Source: Reyranella aquatilis
GTDB taxonomy: Bacteria > Pseudomonadota > Alphaproteobacteria > Reyranellales > Reyranellaceae
Direction: 5' to 3'
Assembly (NCBI RefSeq): GCF_020880995.1
Contig: NZ_JAJISD010000007.1
Location: 62,001-126,000, forward strand
Length of the DNA stretch: 64,000 bases
In this document: positions 27,166 through 35,192 of the stretch, one piece after another
Layout of the letters: every line of letters begins with the position of its first letter
Numbering within the stretch: position 1 is the stretch's first letter
Position numbers and translations under genes: made by a program
The notes under the pieces: model-generated
What the model saw: the letters and a program-made list of their open reading frames with translations, nothing else
The model's database searches: none
Told to the model about the DNA's origin: nothing

Positions 27166-27672
27166 TCACTGCTCCTTTGTCCAAACTGGATGAACGCGAC
27201 CGGTAACGGCGGATCGCGGCAGTGGCCCGAAATACCGCCCGTCCAGCGAGTCCGCTGATCGCGAATTCATCAGGAATAGGGCGTCCTCGGCGACGACGCG
27301 GCAGCCCTGCCAGACCGGCAAAGCTCGCCCTTGGCGATCACGCTCGAGCGCCACGCCGACAGCAACCTTGTCGACGGTGACGACGAGGCCATCTCGACAA
27401 ACGGTCTGGCCTGGAAGCGCCAGCACATGTTTCAGCATGGGAACGCCGCGCGGCAGGTAGTTGCCGGCCGCAAGGAAGGTCGCGAGCGGCTCCGGCGGCA
27501 CTACGGCTACCAGCTCAGAGACATATCTCCCGTCAGTGGCTTCGAGTAGGTAAAGCCCCACGGGAACACTGGCCGACGCATTCCACACAATCATGCGATG
27601 CGGCTGCAAGAAGGCCGGCGCCACCAGGCTGACGACACCAAACGCAATCAGCAAAACGAACACCTGGCGCAT
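27166..27672 (-). CDS. traF: TraF, S26-family signal peptidase of conjugation system
   Basis: The 168-residue membrane peptidase matures the TrbC pilin. A leading hydrophobic segment is followed by the catalytic Ser box (NASASVPVGLY, Ser near residue 36) and the Lys box (MLKHVLALPGQTV, Lys near residue 80); the end has the S26 pattern MNSRSADSLDGRYFGPLP. Its ATG shares one base with the DUF2840 stop (TAATG). Confidence 0.93.
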   Translation of the reverse strand: MRQVFVLLIAFGVVSLVAPAFLQPHRMIVWNASASVPVGLYLLEATDGRYVSELVAVVPPEPLATFLAAGNYLPRGVPMLKHVLALPGQTVCRDGLVVTVDKVAVGVALERDRQGRALPVWQGCRVVAEDALFLMNSRSADSLDGRYFGPLPRSAVTGRVHPVWTKEQ

Positions 27673-28136
27673 TACGACTCGAGCCTCTGCCGCAGCAGCC
27701 AGGCCTTATGGCGTGCCATCGTGTAAGGCCTCAACGCTTCCCCCACCGCCAGACGACTGTGGACATGGCGCCAGTAATCCGGTGCCGCGTCGGCGGGATC
27801 GACGCCCAGCGCTTCGACGATGTCGATCATCTGCAGCACATGCTTCACCTTCGCCCAGCCGGAAGCGCGTAACAGGATGTCCGCACCCGGTCGGACGTAG
27901 GGGATCGTTGCGCAGGCTTCGCTTGAGCGCACGGCGCGCAGGATATCGATACGCGAAGCGATCGTTCCGTGGTCGTTGGCGGCCCAGCGCACGAAGCCGA
28001 AGGTGCTGCCGGGCGTAAAAGAAAGGACCCGCCGCCGCCGATCCAGGATCCGCTCATCTACGGGCCGGCCGAAGCGTATCCATCGTTCGATCTGCTTCTC
28101 GAGCCACAACAGTTCGACTTGCGTGAGATCGGTCAT
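27672..28136 (-). CDS. DUF2840 family protein
   Basis: The 154-residue protein matches the DUF2840 family found beside traF in related conjugative elements (LTQVELLWLEKQIERWIRFGRP to GALRPYTMARHKAWLLRQ). Function is unknown. The ATG at 28136 has a perfect AGGAGG 6 bases upstream, so I prefer it to a longer frame starting at 28217. In related elements a parA gene usually lies between this gene and repA; here that space holds only 244 bases of repeats. Confidence 0.88.
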   Translation of the reverse strand: MTDLTQVELLWLEKQIERWIRFGRPVDERILDRRRRVLSFTPGSTFGFVRWAANDHGTIASRIDILRAVRSSEACATIPYVRPGADILLRASGWAKVKHVLQMIDIVEALGVDPADAAPDYWRHVHSRLAVGEALRPYTMARHKAWLLRQRLES

Positions 28137-28232
28137 GCGCGACCTCCTGCCCGGATCGGACCTGCGTGCCTTGACCTGCCCCTTCCCGGCGAGGCGGCTG
28201 TCCCCGCCAGTGGACAAGTCTGGGGCGTTAGA

Positions 28233-28251
28233 CAGATTCCGAAGGAATCTG
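28233..28251. repeat. perfect 8-bp inverted repeat
   Basis: CAGATTCC and GGAATCTG are separated by GAA, upstream of the DUF2840 gene and downstream of repA. It could be an operator or a weak terminator; no T run follows it on either strand. Confidence 0.45.
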
Positions 28252-28310
28252 GGTTAGGGAAGTTAAGGAGGCACCAAGCCGTTGAGTGCCAAAGACAATC
28301 TCGCGATTCT

Positions 28311-28405
28311 CGTCCCCGATAGCACGAGGATCGGGTCCCTGATGGCACGATGGTCCACGTCCCCGAAAGCACGAGCCGAGTCACAGCTTGTCCCCAGAAG
28401 CACCC
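28311..28405. repeat. iteron-like direct repeats at the end of repA
   Basis: Three direct copies of a degenerate 18-mer of form cGTCCCcGAtaGCACgAg start at 28311, 28334 and 28358, spaced 23 and 24 bases. A weaker fourth copy starts near 28389 and overlaps the repA stop codon. Regular spacing of about two helical turns beside a replication initiator gene is typical of iterons bound by Rep protein, so this is a candidate replication origin. Confidence 0.6.
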
Positions 28406-29253
28406 ACCGGCCGCTGGATAAAAGGGCTGCGCGAAACGGCCACGAACTCAAGACGCTCCGCGCCGCGGAAGCTGCGCTCGATGCAAAGCCGATAGCCGGG
28501 CAGTGACTGTCGGCGGACGATCTCACGCAGATCGTAGGCGAAGTGCTTGAGCGGCGAGAGGCTGCCGGACTTGGCGTGAAGATGCGAAAAATCGAAGCTC
28601 CACCCATCGGCCTGACGGCCGCCGTGCTTGCGGACGATTCGATATAGCCAGCGCTCCAGGCCGCCCGTGAGATCGAAGTACGCACGGTCAATCGTGAGCA
28701 CAAGCGCGTCGTCCAGAACGCCGGTATAGAACCAGTCCGGGATGATAAGTTCGAGGCCGAGCGGACGACCGTGGCTGTCCGCAGTCTCCTTCCATTCGTT
28801 GATCCAGGAGAAGCGATGGCGCCGCCGCTCTGCAGGTTGACGGATGGAAGTCAGCACGGTGGTGGACTGGAGACGGTCGAAGGCCGCCTTCAGGCGATCA
28901 TAGTCTCGCGCGCCGGTGCCGCGTCCAACGAACGTCAAGATCTCATAAGGCGTGGCAGCCATCAGTCGCGATGTCTTCAAGCCGGCATCCCTCGCCTCGA
29001 CGATTTGCGAAGCAGCCCAGATCAGCACATCGGCGTCCCAGATGGTCGCCATGCCGTGATCCGGTACGGCCTCGACCCGTATTGCAACCGTGCGTGTGTG
29101 ATAGTCGATGGGCCGGACACGCTTCGACTTGGCGAGTGAGAAGAACGGGTAGGCCATGAGATCCTGGGCGTCACGCGGTGCGAGATCGCCGGGCAACGCC
29201 CTGAACAGGTCGAGTTGGTCTCGCTCGCTGATGCGCTTGTGCTTGAAGGTCAC
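28381..29253 (-). CDS. repA: RepA-family replication initiator
   Basis: The 290-residue protein matches the alphaproteobacterial RepA replication-initiator family of ICEs and plasmids (DQLDLFRALPGDLAPRDAQDLMAYPFFSLAKSKRVRPIDY, then YDRLKAAFDRLQSTTVLTSIR and LERWLYRIVRKHGGRQ). It would bind iterons and start autonomous replication of the excised element. I chose the GTG at 29253 because TGGAGG lies 6 bases upstream; a GTG at 29280 is in frame but lies in the upstream gene. It overlaps iteron-like repeats at its 3' end. The usual neighbouring parA gene is absent. Confidence 0.9.
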   Translation of the reverse strand: MTFKHKRISERDQLDLFRALPGDLAPRDAQDLMAYPFFSLAKSKRVRPIDYHTRTVAIRVEAVPDHGMATIWDADVLIWAASQIVEARDAGLKTSRLMAATPYEILTFVGRGTGARDYDRLKAAFDRLQSTTVLTSIRQPAERRRHRFSWINEWKETADSHGRPLGLELIIPDWFYTGVLDDALVLTIDRAYFDLTGGLERWLYRIVRKHGGRQADGWSFDFSHLHAKSGSLSPLKHFAYDLREIVRRQSLPGYRLCIERSFRGAERLEFVAVSRSPFIQRPVGASGDKL

Positions 29254-29266
29254 GTTTGGCCTCCAC

Positions 29267-29548
29267 TCAACGCCGAGCACGAGGAGTGTTGGCGAGCGGG
29301 TTCATGTGCGGCTTTGCAGGCAGCACAGTCCCCGTCCCGGGATCGGAGGTCGACGTTTTGGCCCCGCGGTCGGCCCAGGCCTTGAGATCATCGACGGCGT
29401 ACACGACTCGACCGCCGATCTTCCGATAGGTGGGGCCTGTACCGTAGGTTCGATGTTTTTCGAGGGTCCGTCCGGACAGGCTGAGAAAACGTGCAGCTTC
29501 CGGCGTTCGCAAAAAGCGCGGCGGCAGGCCGGCGGCAGGATCGGGCAT
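29267..29548 (-). CDS. small helix-turn-helix DNA-binding protein (AlpA/excisionase type)
   Basis: The 93-residue protein has a MerR-like HTH of excisionase type: RFLRTPEAARFLSLSGRTLEKHRTYGTGPTYRKIGGRVVYAVDDLKAWAD. It may regulate repA or act as a recombination directionality factor. I chose the ATG at 29548 (GGAG 8 bases upstream) over one at 29608. It ends 13 bases before the chosen repA start and so is probably co-transcribed with it. Confidence 0.85.
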   Translation of the reverse strand: MPDPAAGLPPRFLRTPEAARFLSLSGRTLEKHRTYGTGPTYRKIGGRVVYAVDDLKAWADRGAKTSTSDPGTGTVLPAKPHMNPLANTPRARR

Positions 29549-29689
29549 GCGGATGGCTCCGTGGTTGTGACGAGAGCCGTCGAGAGGCGACGGCGTAACG
29601 ACGGTCACGGTGGCGGAGATTCGCGGGCCGGGAGGATGACGAACTCACTCCTGAGGTTGGCGATACCCCCTTCCCTGGTATCGGCGAAG

Positions 29690-30467
29690 CTAACGACTGG
29701 CGCGCAGCAGCTTTCGATAGCCGCCGTCCATCATGGCCACGGCATCGGCGACCAATCGGATCGTCTGGCCCCTGATCGATGAGGTCTTCCAGGGGAATCG
29801 CCCGACCGCTTCCGGACCATGGAGCGCCTTTGCCACCTCGCGATAACTTGCTCCCTCCAGGTGACCGTCCAACGCACGGATCATGATTAGAAGCCGTCTG
29901 CGGAGACGCGCTGTGATCTGCCAGGCGGACGGAAGCGGGCCAGCGGAGTGGCGATCGAGGCGGCGCTTCAGGCGGAGCAAACCGGCGAGGCGAAGGAGAA
30001 CGGTCTCATCCAGGGGGATAAGCGCCGCCATTGGCACCGCTGGGCGCTCACCCTCGAGCCACAAGGAATGTGGGCCATCGGCATCATTCACGATGCAGCG
30101 CCGCTCTCCGCCGCGCTGTAGATCTATCGAGGGCGGCAAGCCGTCAAGTGCTTCGAAGCGGTAAGCGGCCTCGAAACCCTTGGGTGCAGGAACGAGCAGC
30201 ACGGCATGGGGAAGCAGCTCTGGCCGCCATAGAACTCGCGCGGCAGTCGCATCGAGTGAGGGGGCGCAGGCGAAAGGAAAGCCCCCAGTTGCCTCCTACC
30301 GTCTCCGGGCTCAACTCTGACTCCTCCGGATCTTCGTCGATCCGGTCGTAATCTTCCTGGTAGGCCGGATTGCGTCGCAGGAATTCCCACGCGAACCCGG
30401 CACGATCGAGGTCCTTCAACGCTTCGACATAGTCGGGCGACCTCCAATCGGGTCTCTTGGACATCAA
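29690..30467 (-). pseudogene. frameshifted DUF6499/DUF2285 protein gene
   Basis: Relatives are one protein with an N-terminal DUF6499 part (PDWRSPDYVEALKDLDRAGFAWEFLRRNPAYQEDY) and a C-terminal DUF2285 part. Here the N-terminal frame starts at 30467 (GGAG 6 bases upstream) and runs out of homology after WGLSF. The expected continuation (ACAPSLDATAARVLWRPE...) lies in the -1 frame and reads to 29690. Removing one T from the TTT at 30273-30275 restores a single frame. The C-terminal part could only be made from an internal start. A sequencing error or programmed slippage cannot be excluded. Confidence 0.8.
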
Positions 30468-30613
30468 AGACTCCGTTACGCGAACTCAGGGCTAACGGGC
30501 CCAAGCCTTTCATGCGACCAAGGGTTGTTGAAGAGCCCGAACGCCGAACGCGCGATGTCATGCGAAGACTCCCTCAAGCGGGTATCTAAAGGTCCTTCTT
30601 GGTGCCTTGCCCG

Positions 30614-30877
30614 TCAGTTGCGCGATGCGCGCAAGAGATCGCGGAAGCCCTTCTCGGTCATCCACCGAGCCCGAGACAAATGAGTGTCGTAGACCAAGCT
30701 TGCGCGGTCGGGTTCCAATGCCGGATCTAGCTGAAAGACGATACGCACGACTTCTCGCCAGTCTGCGGCCTCGGCCGCAGCGTCCAGCAAACGTAGATAC
30801 GTCGCGAAGTGCCGCTCGTCGTACGGCGTGACCACGTCGCTTTCAGGAGGGCTGTCGTCAAAAGGAGGCGTCGTCAT
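30614..30877 (-). CDS. conserved 87-residue protein of the ICE backbone
   Basis: The protein (DERHFATYLRLLDAAAEAADWREVVRIVFQLDPALEPDRASLVYDTHLSRARWMTEKGFRDLLR) is helical and of a type seen next to DUF2285 genes in related elements. I know no function. A helical, basic C-terminus (RARWMTEKGFRDLL) would suit nucleic-acid or protein contact. It is upstream of the DUF6499/DUF2285 gene on the same strand and divergent from the XRE gene. Confidence 0.7.
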   Translation of the reverse strand: MTTPPFDDSPPESDVVTPYDERHFATYLRLLDAAAEAADWREVVRIVFQLDPALEPDRASLVYDTHLSRARWMTEKGFRDLLRASRN

Positions 30878-31069
30878 CTCAGGAATCGCAGCGAGGGAAG
30901 AACATTCGTCGGAACTCCAACCACCGCATAGTCACAGTCCAATGCCCATTGGCGATGCAAGCCAGGCATCACCTCCATCAACTTCCATGCTCACGAAGCG
31001 CATCGTAAAGACCATTGCAGCCTGATCTGCATAAAAGCATAGAGACGTCGTCGCACCAGCAAATTTGGT

Positions 31070-31102
31070 CGCGTATTATAGTACGTAGCGCCAGAATACG
31101 CG
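31070..31102. promoter_or_regulatory. inverted repeat upstream of XRE regulator, possible operator
   Basis: CGCGTATT (31070-31077) and AATACGCG (31095-31102) form a perfect 8-bp inverted repeat with a 17-base spacer. It ends 19 bases before the XRE start, a natural place for autoregulation. Binding is inferred. Confidence 0.45.
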
Positions 31103-31121
31103 ATTGCCTCCTATCCTGCGG

Positions 31122-31349
31122 ATGGACATTCGCAAGGTGTTCGGCGCCAACGTCCGCGTCTATCGACTGGCAGCGGGCCTCAGCCAGGAGGCGATCGCCG
31201 CTCGCATGGGTGTGGACCGGGCCTACGTCAGTGCGATCGAGCGAGGGCTGCAGAACGTCACTCTCCTGACGATCTTGCAAGTGGCAGAATCCTTGAACGT
31301 CCGTCCGGCTGACCTGCTTGTGGAATCGGTTCAAAAATCACGGTCGTGA
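31122..31349 (+). CDS. XRE-family transcriptional regulator
   Basis: The 75-residue protein is a single Cro/C1-type helix-turn-helix domain (DIRKVFGANVRVYRLAAGLSQEAIAARMGVDRAYVSAIERGLQNVTLLTILQVAESLNVRPADLL). Such small repressors control transfer or cargo genes in ICEs. I chose the ATG at 31122; a TTG at 31104 is in frame. A related fragment of its C-terminus lies at 42443-42487 on the far side of the metal cargo. It marks the left edge of that cargo. Confidence 0.88.
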   Translation: MDIRKVFGANVRVYRLAAGLSQEAIAARMGVDRAYVSAIERGLQNVTLLTILQVAESLNVRPADLLVESVQKSRS

Positions 31350-31379
31350 GCACAAGGGATCGTTACCGTCAGGCGAAGA

Positions 31380-31408
31380 CACCCTTCCGTCGCTTCGGCC
31401 GAAGGGTG
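31380..31408. terminator. hairpin downstream of XRE gene, possible terminator
   Basis: CACCCTTC (31380-31387) pairs with GAAGGGTG (31401-31408) around a 13-base loop, 30 bases after the XRE stop. There is no T tract, so termination is uncertain. Confidence 0.35.
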
Positions 31409-31441
31409 GCTTCGTACGGCCGCCAACCCTCCTAGCGGCCT

Positions 31442-31740
31442 CTTAGGGCATGGTGCGGCACGTGGATCGGCGCCTCTCGGGCGACGCGGCTGGCCGGAAG
31501 CCTGTCGCTGGTCGTCGGCCTGCCCACGATGCTGGTCAGCTTCGCACGCTACAGCCTCGACAGCACCTTCGCTGTGCTGTCGCGAAACGCCCGCTTCATT
31601 CTGGTCATGGCTCTGGGCTCTATCGCCGGCAGATTCATCGGCGCAATGCTGTTGGGATCATCGAATCAGCCTATCAATTGCCGCTGCTGGCCGCGATCCT
31701 CGTCATCTCGTCGGTCAAGGTTTGGCGGGCATGCACAAAT
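31442..31740 (+). pseudogene. 3' fragment of a TauE/SafE-type exporter gene, frameshifted
   Basis: The frame from 31442 encodes GTWIGASRATRLAGSLSLVVGLPTM... then FARYSLDSTFAVLSRNARFILVMALGSIAGRFIGAMLLG, the C-terminal half of a TauE/SafE-like membrane exporter. Near 31652 the homology jumps to another frame (IIESAYQLPLLAAILVISSVKVWRA), consistent with loss of one G. The 5' half is missing. It is therefore a non-functional remnant, distinct from the intact TauE gene at 33162-33875. Confidence 0.75.
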
Positions 31741-31754
31741 AGGTGGCAGTGTCG

Positions 31755-32156
31755 TTACCTCGACGTGCCCAGCGTCACGATGATGCGGCAGTCGGCGATG
31801 GTGCCGCGGTGGCACTGGCCGATCATGTCCTGCAACTCCGACTGCAGTCTCTTGAGGTCGGCGATCTTGTCCTCGACCTCCTTCAGGTGCTGATTGGCGA
31901 TCCGGTCGATCTCGTCGCACGAGCAGGCGCGATCGTCGGAGAAGCGCAGCAGCGCGCGCACCCGGTCGAGCGAAAAGCCCAGCGCGCGCGAGCGGCGGAT
32001 AAAGCGCAGCCGCGCCAGATGCGAGGGAAGATAGGCGCGGTAGTTGCCTTCCGTCCGCTCCGGCAGTGCCAGCAGGCCGATGCGCTCGTAGTAGCGGATC
32101 GTCTCGGCCTTCGTCTCGGTAGCGGCTGCGAGCTTGCCGATCGTGAAACTGTCCAT
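31755..32156 (-). CDS. MerR-family metal-responsive regulator (ZntR/CadR-like)
   Basis: The 133-residue protein has the MerR HTH (FTIGKLAAATETKAETIRYYERIGLLALPERTEGNYRAY) and a dimer helix. Candidate metal ligands are Cys in DDRACSCDEID (about 78-80) and in QCHRGTIADC (Cys-x8-Cys, about 114-123), a pattern like the Zn/Cd/Pb-sensing members. It is divergent from the CDF transporter gene with a MerR-type promoter between them. Its target carries an in-frame stop, so the regulon may be dead. Confidence 0.85.
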   Translation of the reverse strand: MDSFTIGKLAAATETKAETIRYYERIGLLALPERTEGNYRAYLPSHLARLRFIRRSRALGFSLDRVRALLRFSDDRACSCDEIDRIANQHLKEVEDKIADLKRLQSELQDMIGQCHRGTIADCRIIVTLGTSR

Positions 32157-32162
32157 CCAGGC

Positions 32163-32193
32163 ATGACCCTCTAGTAACTACATCCTCTACGTT
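32163..32193 (+). promoter_or_regulatory. MerR-type promoter/operator for CDF transporter gene
   Basis: ATGACC (32163-32168) and TACGTT (32188-32193) form -35 and -10 elements separated by 19 bases, the long spacer typical of MerR-family promoters. The spacer holds CTCTAGTAACTACATCC, close to the MerR-family dyad. It lies 6 bases upstream of the regulator's start on the other strand. Confidence 0.65.
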
Positions 32194-32246
32194 GGGCCTG
32201 TCGCAAACGTCGTCAGGTGCATTATGGCCTGCTGTCAGTCGGCGGA

Positions 32247-32855
32247 ATGCCCCAGTTCGCAAAGCCTGAACAGCCCGCGCTTTGGATTGCGCTCGCGATC
32301 AATGCCTCGTTCTTCGTGATCGAAATCGTGGCCGGTGCGGCTGCCGGCTCGGTGCCCCTGCAGGCCGACGCGCTCGATTTCCTAGGGGACGCCGCCAACT
32401 ATGCCGTCAGCCTTGGCGCGGCCGGGATGGCGCTGACTTGGCGGACACGGGCCTCGCTGTTGAAGGGCGCGACCCTGGGACTGTTCTGAGCGTGGATTCT
32501 GGGCGTCACGATTTACAACGTATTCTTCGGCCGAGTGCCCGATGCGCATGCTATGGGCGTCGTCGGTTTCTTCGCGCTGCTGGCTAATCTGTTCGTGGCG
32601 GTGATGCTTTGCCTGTTCCGCGAAGGCGACAGCAACATGCGCTCCGTCTGGATCTGCAGCCGCACCGACGCCATCGGCAACGTCGCCGTCATACTGGCGG
32701 CTCTCGGCGTGTTCGCCAGCGGCACCGGCTGGCCCGATCTCGTGGTCGGCTCGATTATGGCGCTGCTTTCGCTCTCGGGTGCGTGGCAGATTGGCCGGCA
32801 TGCACTGTCGGAACCGCGCGAGGCGCCGACCGCGCGGTCCGTACCGGCGGAATAG
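32247..32855 (+). pseudogene. CDF cation-efflux transporter gene with in-frame TGA
   Basis: The frame encodes a cation diffusion facilitator: ALWIALAINASFFVIEIVAG, metal-site segment LQADALDFLGDAANYAVSL, and a later SRTDAIGNVAVILAA segment. A TGA at 32487-32489 interrupts it (LGLF-stop-AWILGV); the frame is otherwise open to 32855. TGG to TGA is the simplest explanation. The product would be truncated to about 80 residues. The ATG at 32247 begins the recognisable part; a GTG at 32217 is in frame. Confidence 0.8.
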
Positions 32856-32935
32856 GGGCAAGGGCCTCGCATGAGCTACTCCCCCGGCATTCGGACGATG
32901 TAAGGTAGAGGAGACACATTCAACGGAATCGGACC

Positions 32936-33175
32936 ATGCGGGACGACGCCAATTCAATCGCTCTAGAGATTCTTTGCGAGGCCTACAACTACACGAGCGG
33001 CCGCCCGCAGAAGTGGGTCGACTTGGGCAGGATCGCGCAGCGCCTGCTATTGCCAGAGACCGGCGCCGTCGAGGAAGCGGCGCGTCTGGCCTAGACGAAA
33101 GGATGGCTCGTTCTCGATGGCGAGCATCGCGTATCCTTCACGGAGGCCGGCCGTCGCGTCGTCACCTCGACATGA
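32936..33175 (+). pseudogene. small winged-helix-like gene with in-frame TAG
   Basis: The 80-codon frame reads MRDDANSIALEILCEAYNY...WVDLGRIAQRLLLPETGAVEEAARLA-stop-TKGWLVLDGEHRVSFTEAGRRVV. The part after the TAG (33092-33094) is a plausible winged-helix end (KGWL...SFTEAGR), so the stop looks like a mutation, probably of TGG. It follows the CDF gene by 80 bases. The short size makes the gene call moderate. Confidence 0.6.
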
Positions 33176-33875
33176 GACGGAAGCCGGCGAACGCCACGAT
33201 GCCGGCCAGCACGAGTCGGACGGTGCGTTCGGAAAGGCGCTGAATGAAGGCGGTGCCGGCGGCCGCGCCCAGCAGGGCGGCGGCGGCATACAGCGGGAAC
33301 TCCGATGCGAGCTGCTGGCCCGAAAGCAGCGCACCGGCGAGCCCTGTGATCGAGTTGCCCAGGATGAACGGTGCGGAAAGGCCCGCGGCCTCCTTCGGCC
33401 CTGCCCAACCTAGCGCGATCAGCGCCGGCGCCACGAATACGCCGCCGCCGATTCCGGACAGGCCCGAGAATAGCCCGGCGGCGCCCCCCAGCGCCGCTAG
33501 ACCCATCGTCGATGGCGAAATGGACCAGCGGGCTGCCTGCGGACGCATCACCATCAGCAGCGCCGTCGCCAGTAGCAACGCGCCAGTGACAAGTGCGTAG
33601 AGGCCGGCGGGAAGCGCCACCAGCCCGCCGACGAACGCCGCAGGCAGCGCCGGGACCGCGAGGGAGATCAGCCTGCGCCAGTCGATGAAGCCAATCGCAT
33701 GCAGGCGCCACGTCGTGTAGGACGCCGCGACGATGTTCATGGCCAATGCCGTCGGCCGGAGATCGCCGACCGGCACGCCCGCGACCGCCATGACAGCCAG
33801 AAACCCTGTGCCGCCCCCCTGACCGACGCTGGCATAGACCGCTGACACGGCAAGGAGAATGAGCGCGACGAGCAT
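33162..33875 (-). CDS. TauE/SafE-family membrane exporter
   Basis: The 237-residue protein is a polytopic membrane protein with the TauE/SafE signature (VYASVGQGGGTGFLAVMAVAGV near the start and FSGLSGIGGGVFVAPALIALG at mid-length). The family exports sulphur-containing anions; members are also common in metal and arsenic islands, with substrate unknown. Its 3' end overlaps the winged-helix remnant by 14 bases tail to tail. It is last in the leftward run of arsenic-island genes, 72 bases after an MFS gene. Confidence 0.85.
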   Translation of the reverse strand: MLVALILLAVSAVYASVGQGGGTGFLAVMAVAGVPVGDLRPTALAMNIVAASYTTWRLHAIGFIDWRRLISLAVPALPAAFVGGLVALPAGLYALVTGALLLATALLMVMRPQAARWSISPSTMGLAALGGAAGLFSGLSGIGGGVFVAPALIALGWAGPKEAAGLSAPFILGNSITGLAGALLSGQQLASEFPLYAAAALLGAAAGTAFIQRLSERTVRLVLAGIVAFAGFRLMSR

Positions 33876-33947
33876 CCCGAGAAGCTACCCGAACCGTTAA
33901 CGGTTTTCTCGCGTGAGCCTCACGCGAGCAGATCTTCCGGGTCCTTA

Positions 33948-35192
33948 CTAGCTCCGTCGGTCGCCGACAAGATTGGCAGGCCGCATCGCCAGGAACGCCA
34001 CAAGCGCCAGCAGCATGAGGAGGCCGACCACACCGAAAGCGAGGCCCCAGGCCATCGGCGACATGCCGCCGGCGAGGTCGAGCGTCCATCCTACGATCAA
34101 CGGCCCTAGAAACCCGCCGGCATATCCAAGTGTCGAGTGCACCGCGAGCGTGGCGCCGCGACGTGCGGGATCGGCGTTGCCCGCGGCGCCCGCCGTGACC
34201 GACGAGGAGTCGAGCCACACCACCATGCCGTAGGCGATCAGCAGCACCACCGCGAGCCAGTAGTGAGTCGAGCCGGCGAAGCCAACGACGGCGGCGAAGC
34301 CGATCGACAGGATCATTGCCGTCGCGACAAGGCGGCGGCGGCCGAAGTGGATCGAGGCTTCGTTGCCGGCGATGCTGGCCAAGGTGCCGAGCAACGCCAG
34401 TACGGTGACGACGAGGGCGGGCGAGAGGGTCTCGTCGGTGAGCCCGGTGTGCGCGGCGACGAAGGCGAGGAACGCGACACCCCAGCCGCGCAACGCGCTC
34501 ATCTCCAGGGTGTGCACGCAGTAGACGACCGAATAAGCGAAAGACGAAGTATTGCGGATCACCGGCCGGAAATCGAACAAGCCACCACCCTGCGCAGGCT
34601 TGCGCGGCGCCGGTCGGTGCGTCGGTACGACGGTCGCGACCATGATCCAGGCGATGGCCGCCGTCACGGCGGAGAAGACGAAGGCCGAGCGCCAGCCGAA
34701 CTGGTCGGCGAGAACGTCGCCCAGCAGGAACGACACGGCCCCGGAAATGCCGATGCTCGCCGCGTGCCCGGTGACGGCCCGCGACATAAGCTTGGCGTCG
34801 ACCTGGTCGGCCAGCAGCTTCAACCCGGTCATGTAAGTGCCGGCCCAGCCCAGCCCTGCAAGCGCGCGCGTGGCGAAGGCCGACCAGAAGCCATCGGCGA
34901 ACAGTCCAAACATCAGATGCCCCGCCACGGTGCAGGCGACGCCGAACAGATAGACCTTCTTGGCATCGATCCGGTCGGTGAGCGTGACCAGCACCGGCAC
35001 AGAAACCATGTAGGCGCCAAAGAAGATCGCTGTGATCCAGCCGGCCTCGCTGTTCGACAGGCTCCAGCGCTGCATCATCTGCGGCAGCAGCGCGGGCCAG
35101 AAGCCGGCGCCGATCTGCACGAAAATCTGCGCAGCGCAGACGACGGCGACGAGGCGCGCGCCCTTGGAGGTATCAGTCGGCAGAGCTTGCAT
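33948..35192 (-). CDS. major facilitator superfamily transporter
   Basis: The 414-residue protein has twelve predicted membrane spans and the MFS loop pattern (LTDRIDAKKVYLFG near residue 72). Substrate cannot be read from sequence. Its start overlaps the end of the next upstream MFS gene by 20 bases, and both lie downstream of the arsenic genes in the same direction, so it may export an arsenic compound or a related metabolite. Confidence is high for the family and low for substrate. Confidence 0.85.
   Translation of the reverse strand: MQALPTDTSKGARLVAVVCAAQIFVQIGAGFWPALLPQMMQRWSLSNSEAGWITAIFFGAYMVSVPVLVTLTDRIDAKKVYLFGVACTVAGHLMFGLFADGFWSAFATRALAGLGWAGTYMTGLKLLADQVDAKLMSRAVTGHAASIGISGAVSFLLGDVLADQFGWRSAFVFSAVTAAIAWIMVATVVPTHRPAPRKPAQGGGLFDFRPVIRNTSSFAYSVVYCVHTLEMSALRGWGVAFLAFVAAHTGLTDETLSPALVVTVLALLGTLASIAGNEASIHFGRRRLVATAMILSIGFAAVVGFAGSTHYWLAVVLLIAYGMVVWLDSSSVTAGAAGNADPARRGATLAVHSTLGYAGGFLGPLIVGWTLDLAGGMSPMAWGLAFGVVGLLMLLALVAFLAMRPANLVGDRRS

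Noticed and set aside
28311..28405. CRISPR-like array
   Set aside because: The repeats are short (about 18 bases), degenerate, with spacers of only 5-6 bases and no cas genes; iterons explain them better.
32487..32489. TGA in the CDF gene as a recoded (selenocysteine) codon
   Set aside because: No hairpin of SECIS type is evident downstream, the family has no selenoproteins that I know, and the neighbouring gene also has a stop.
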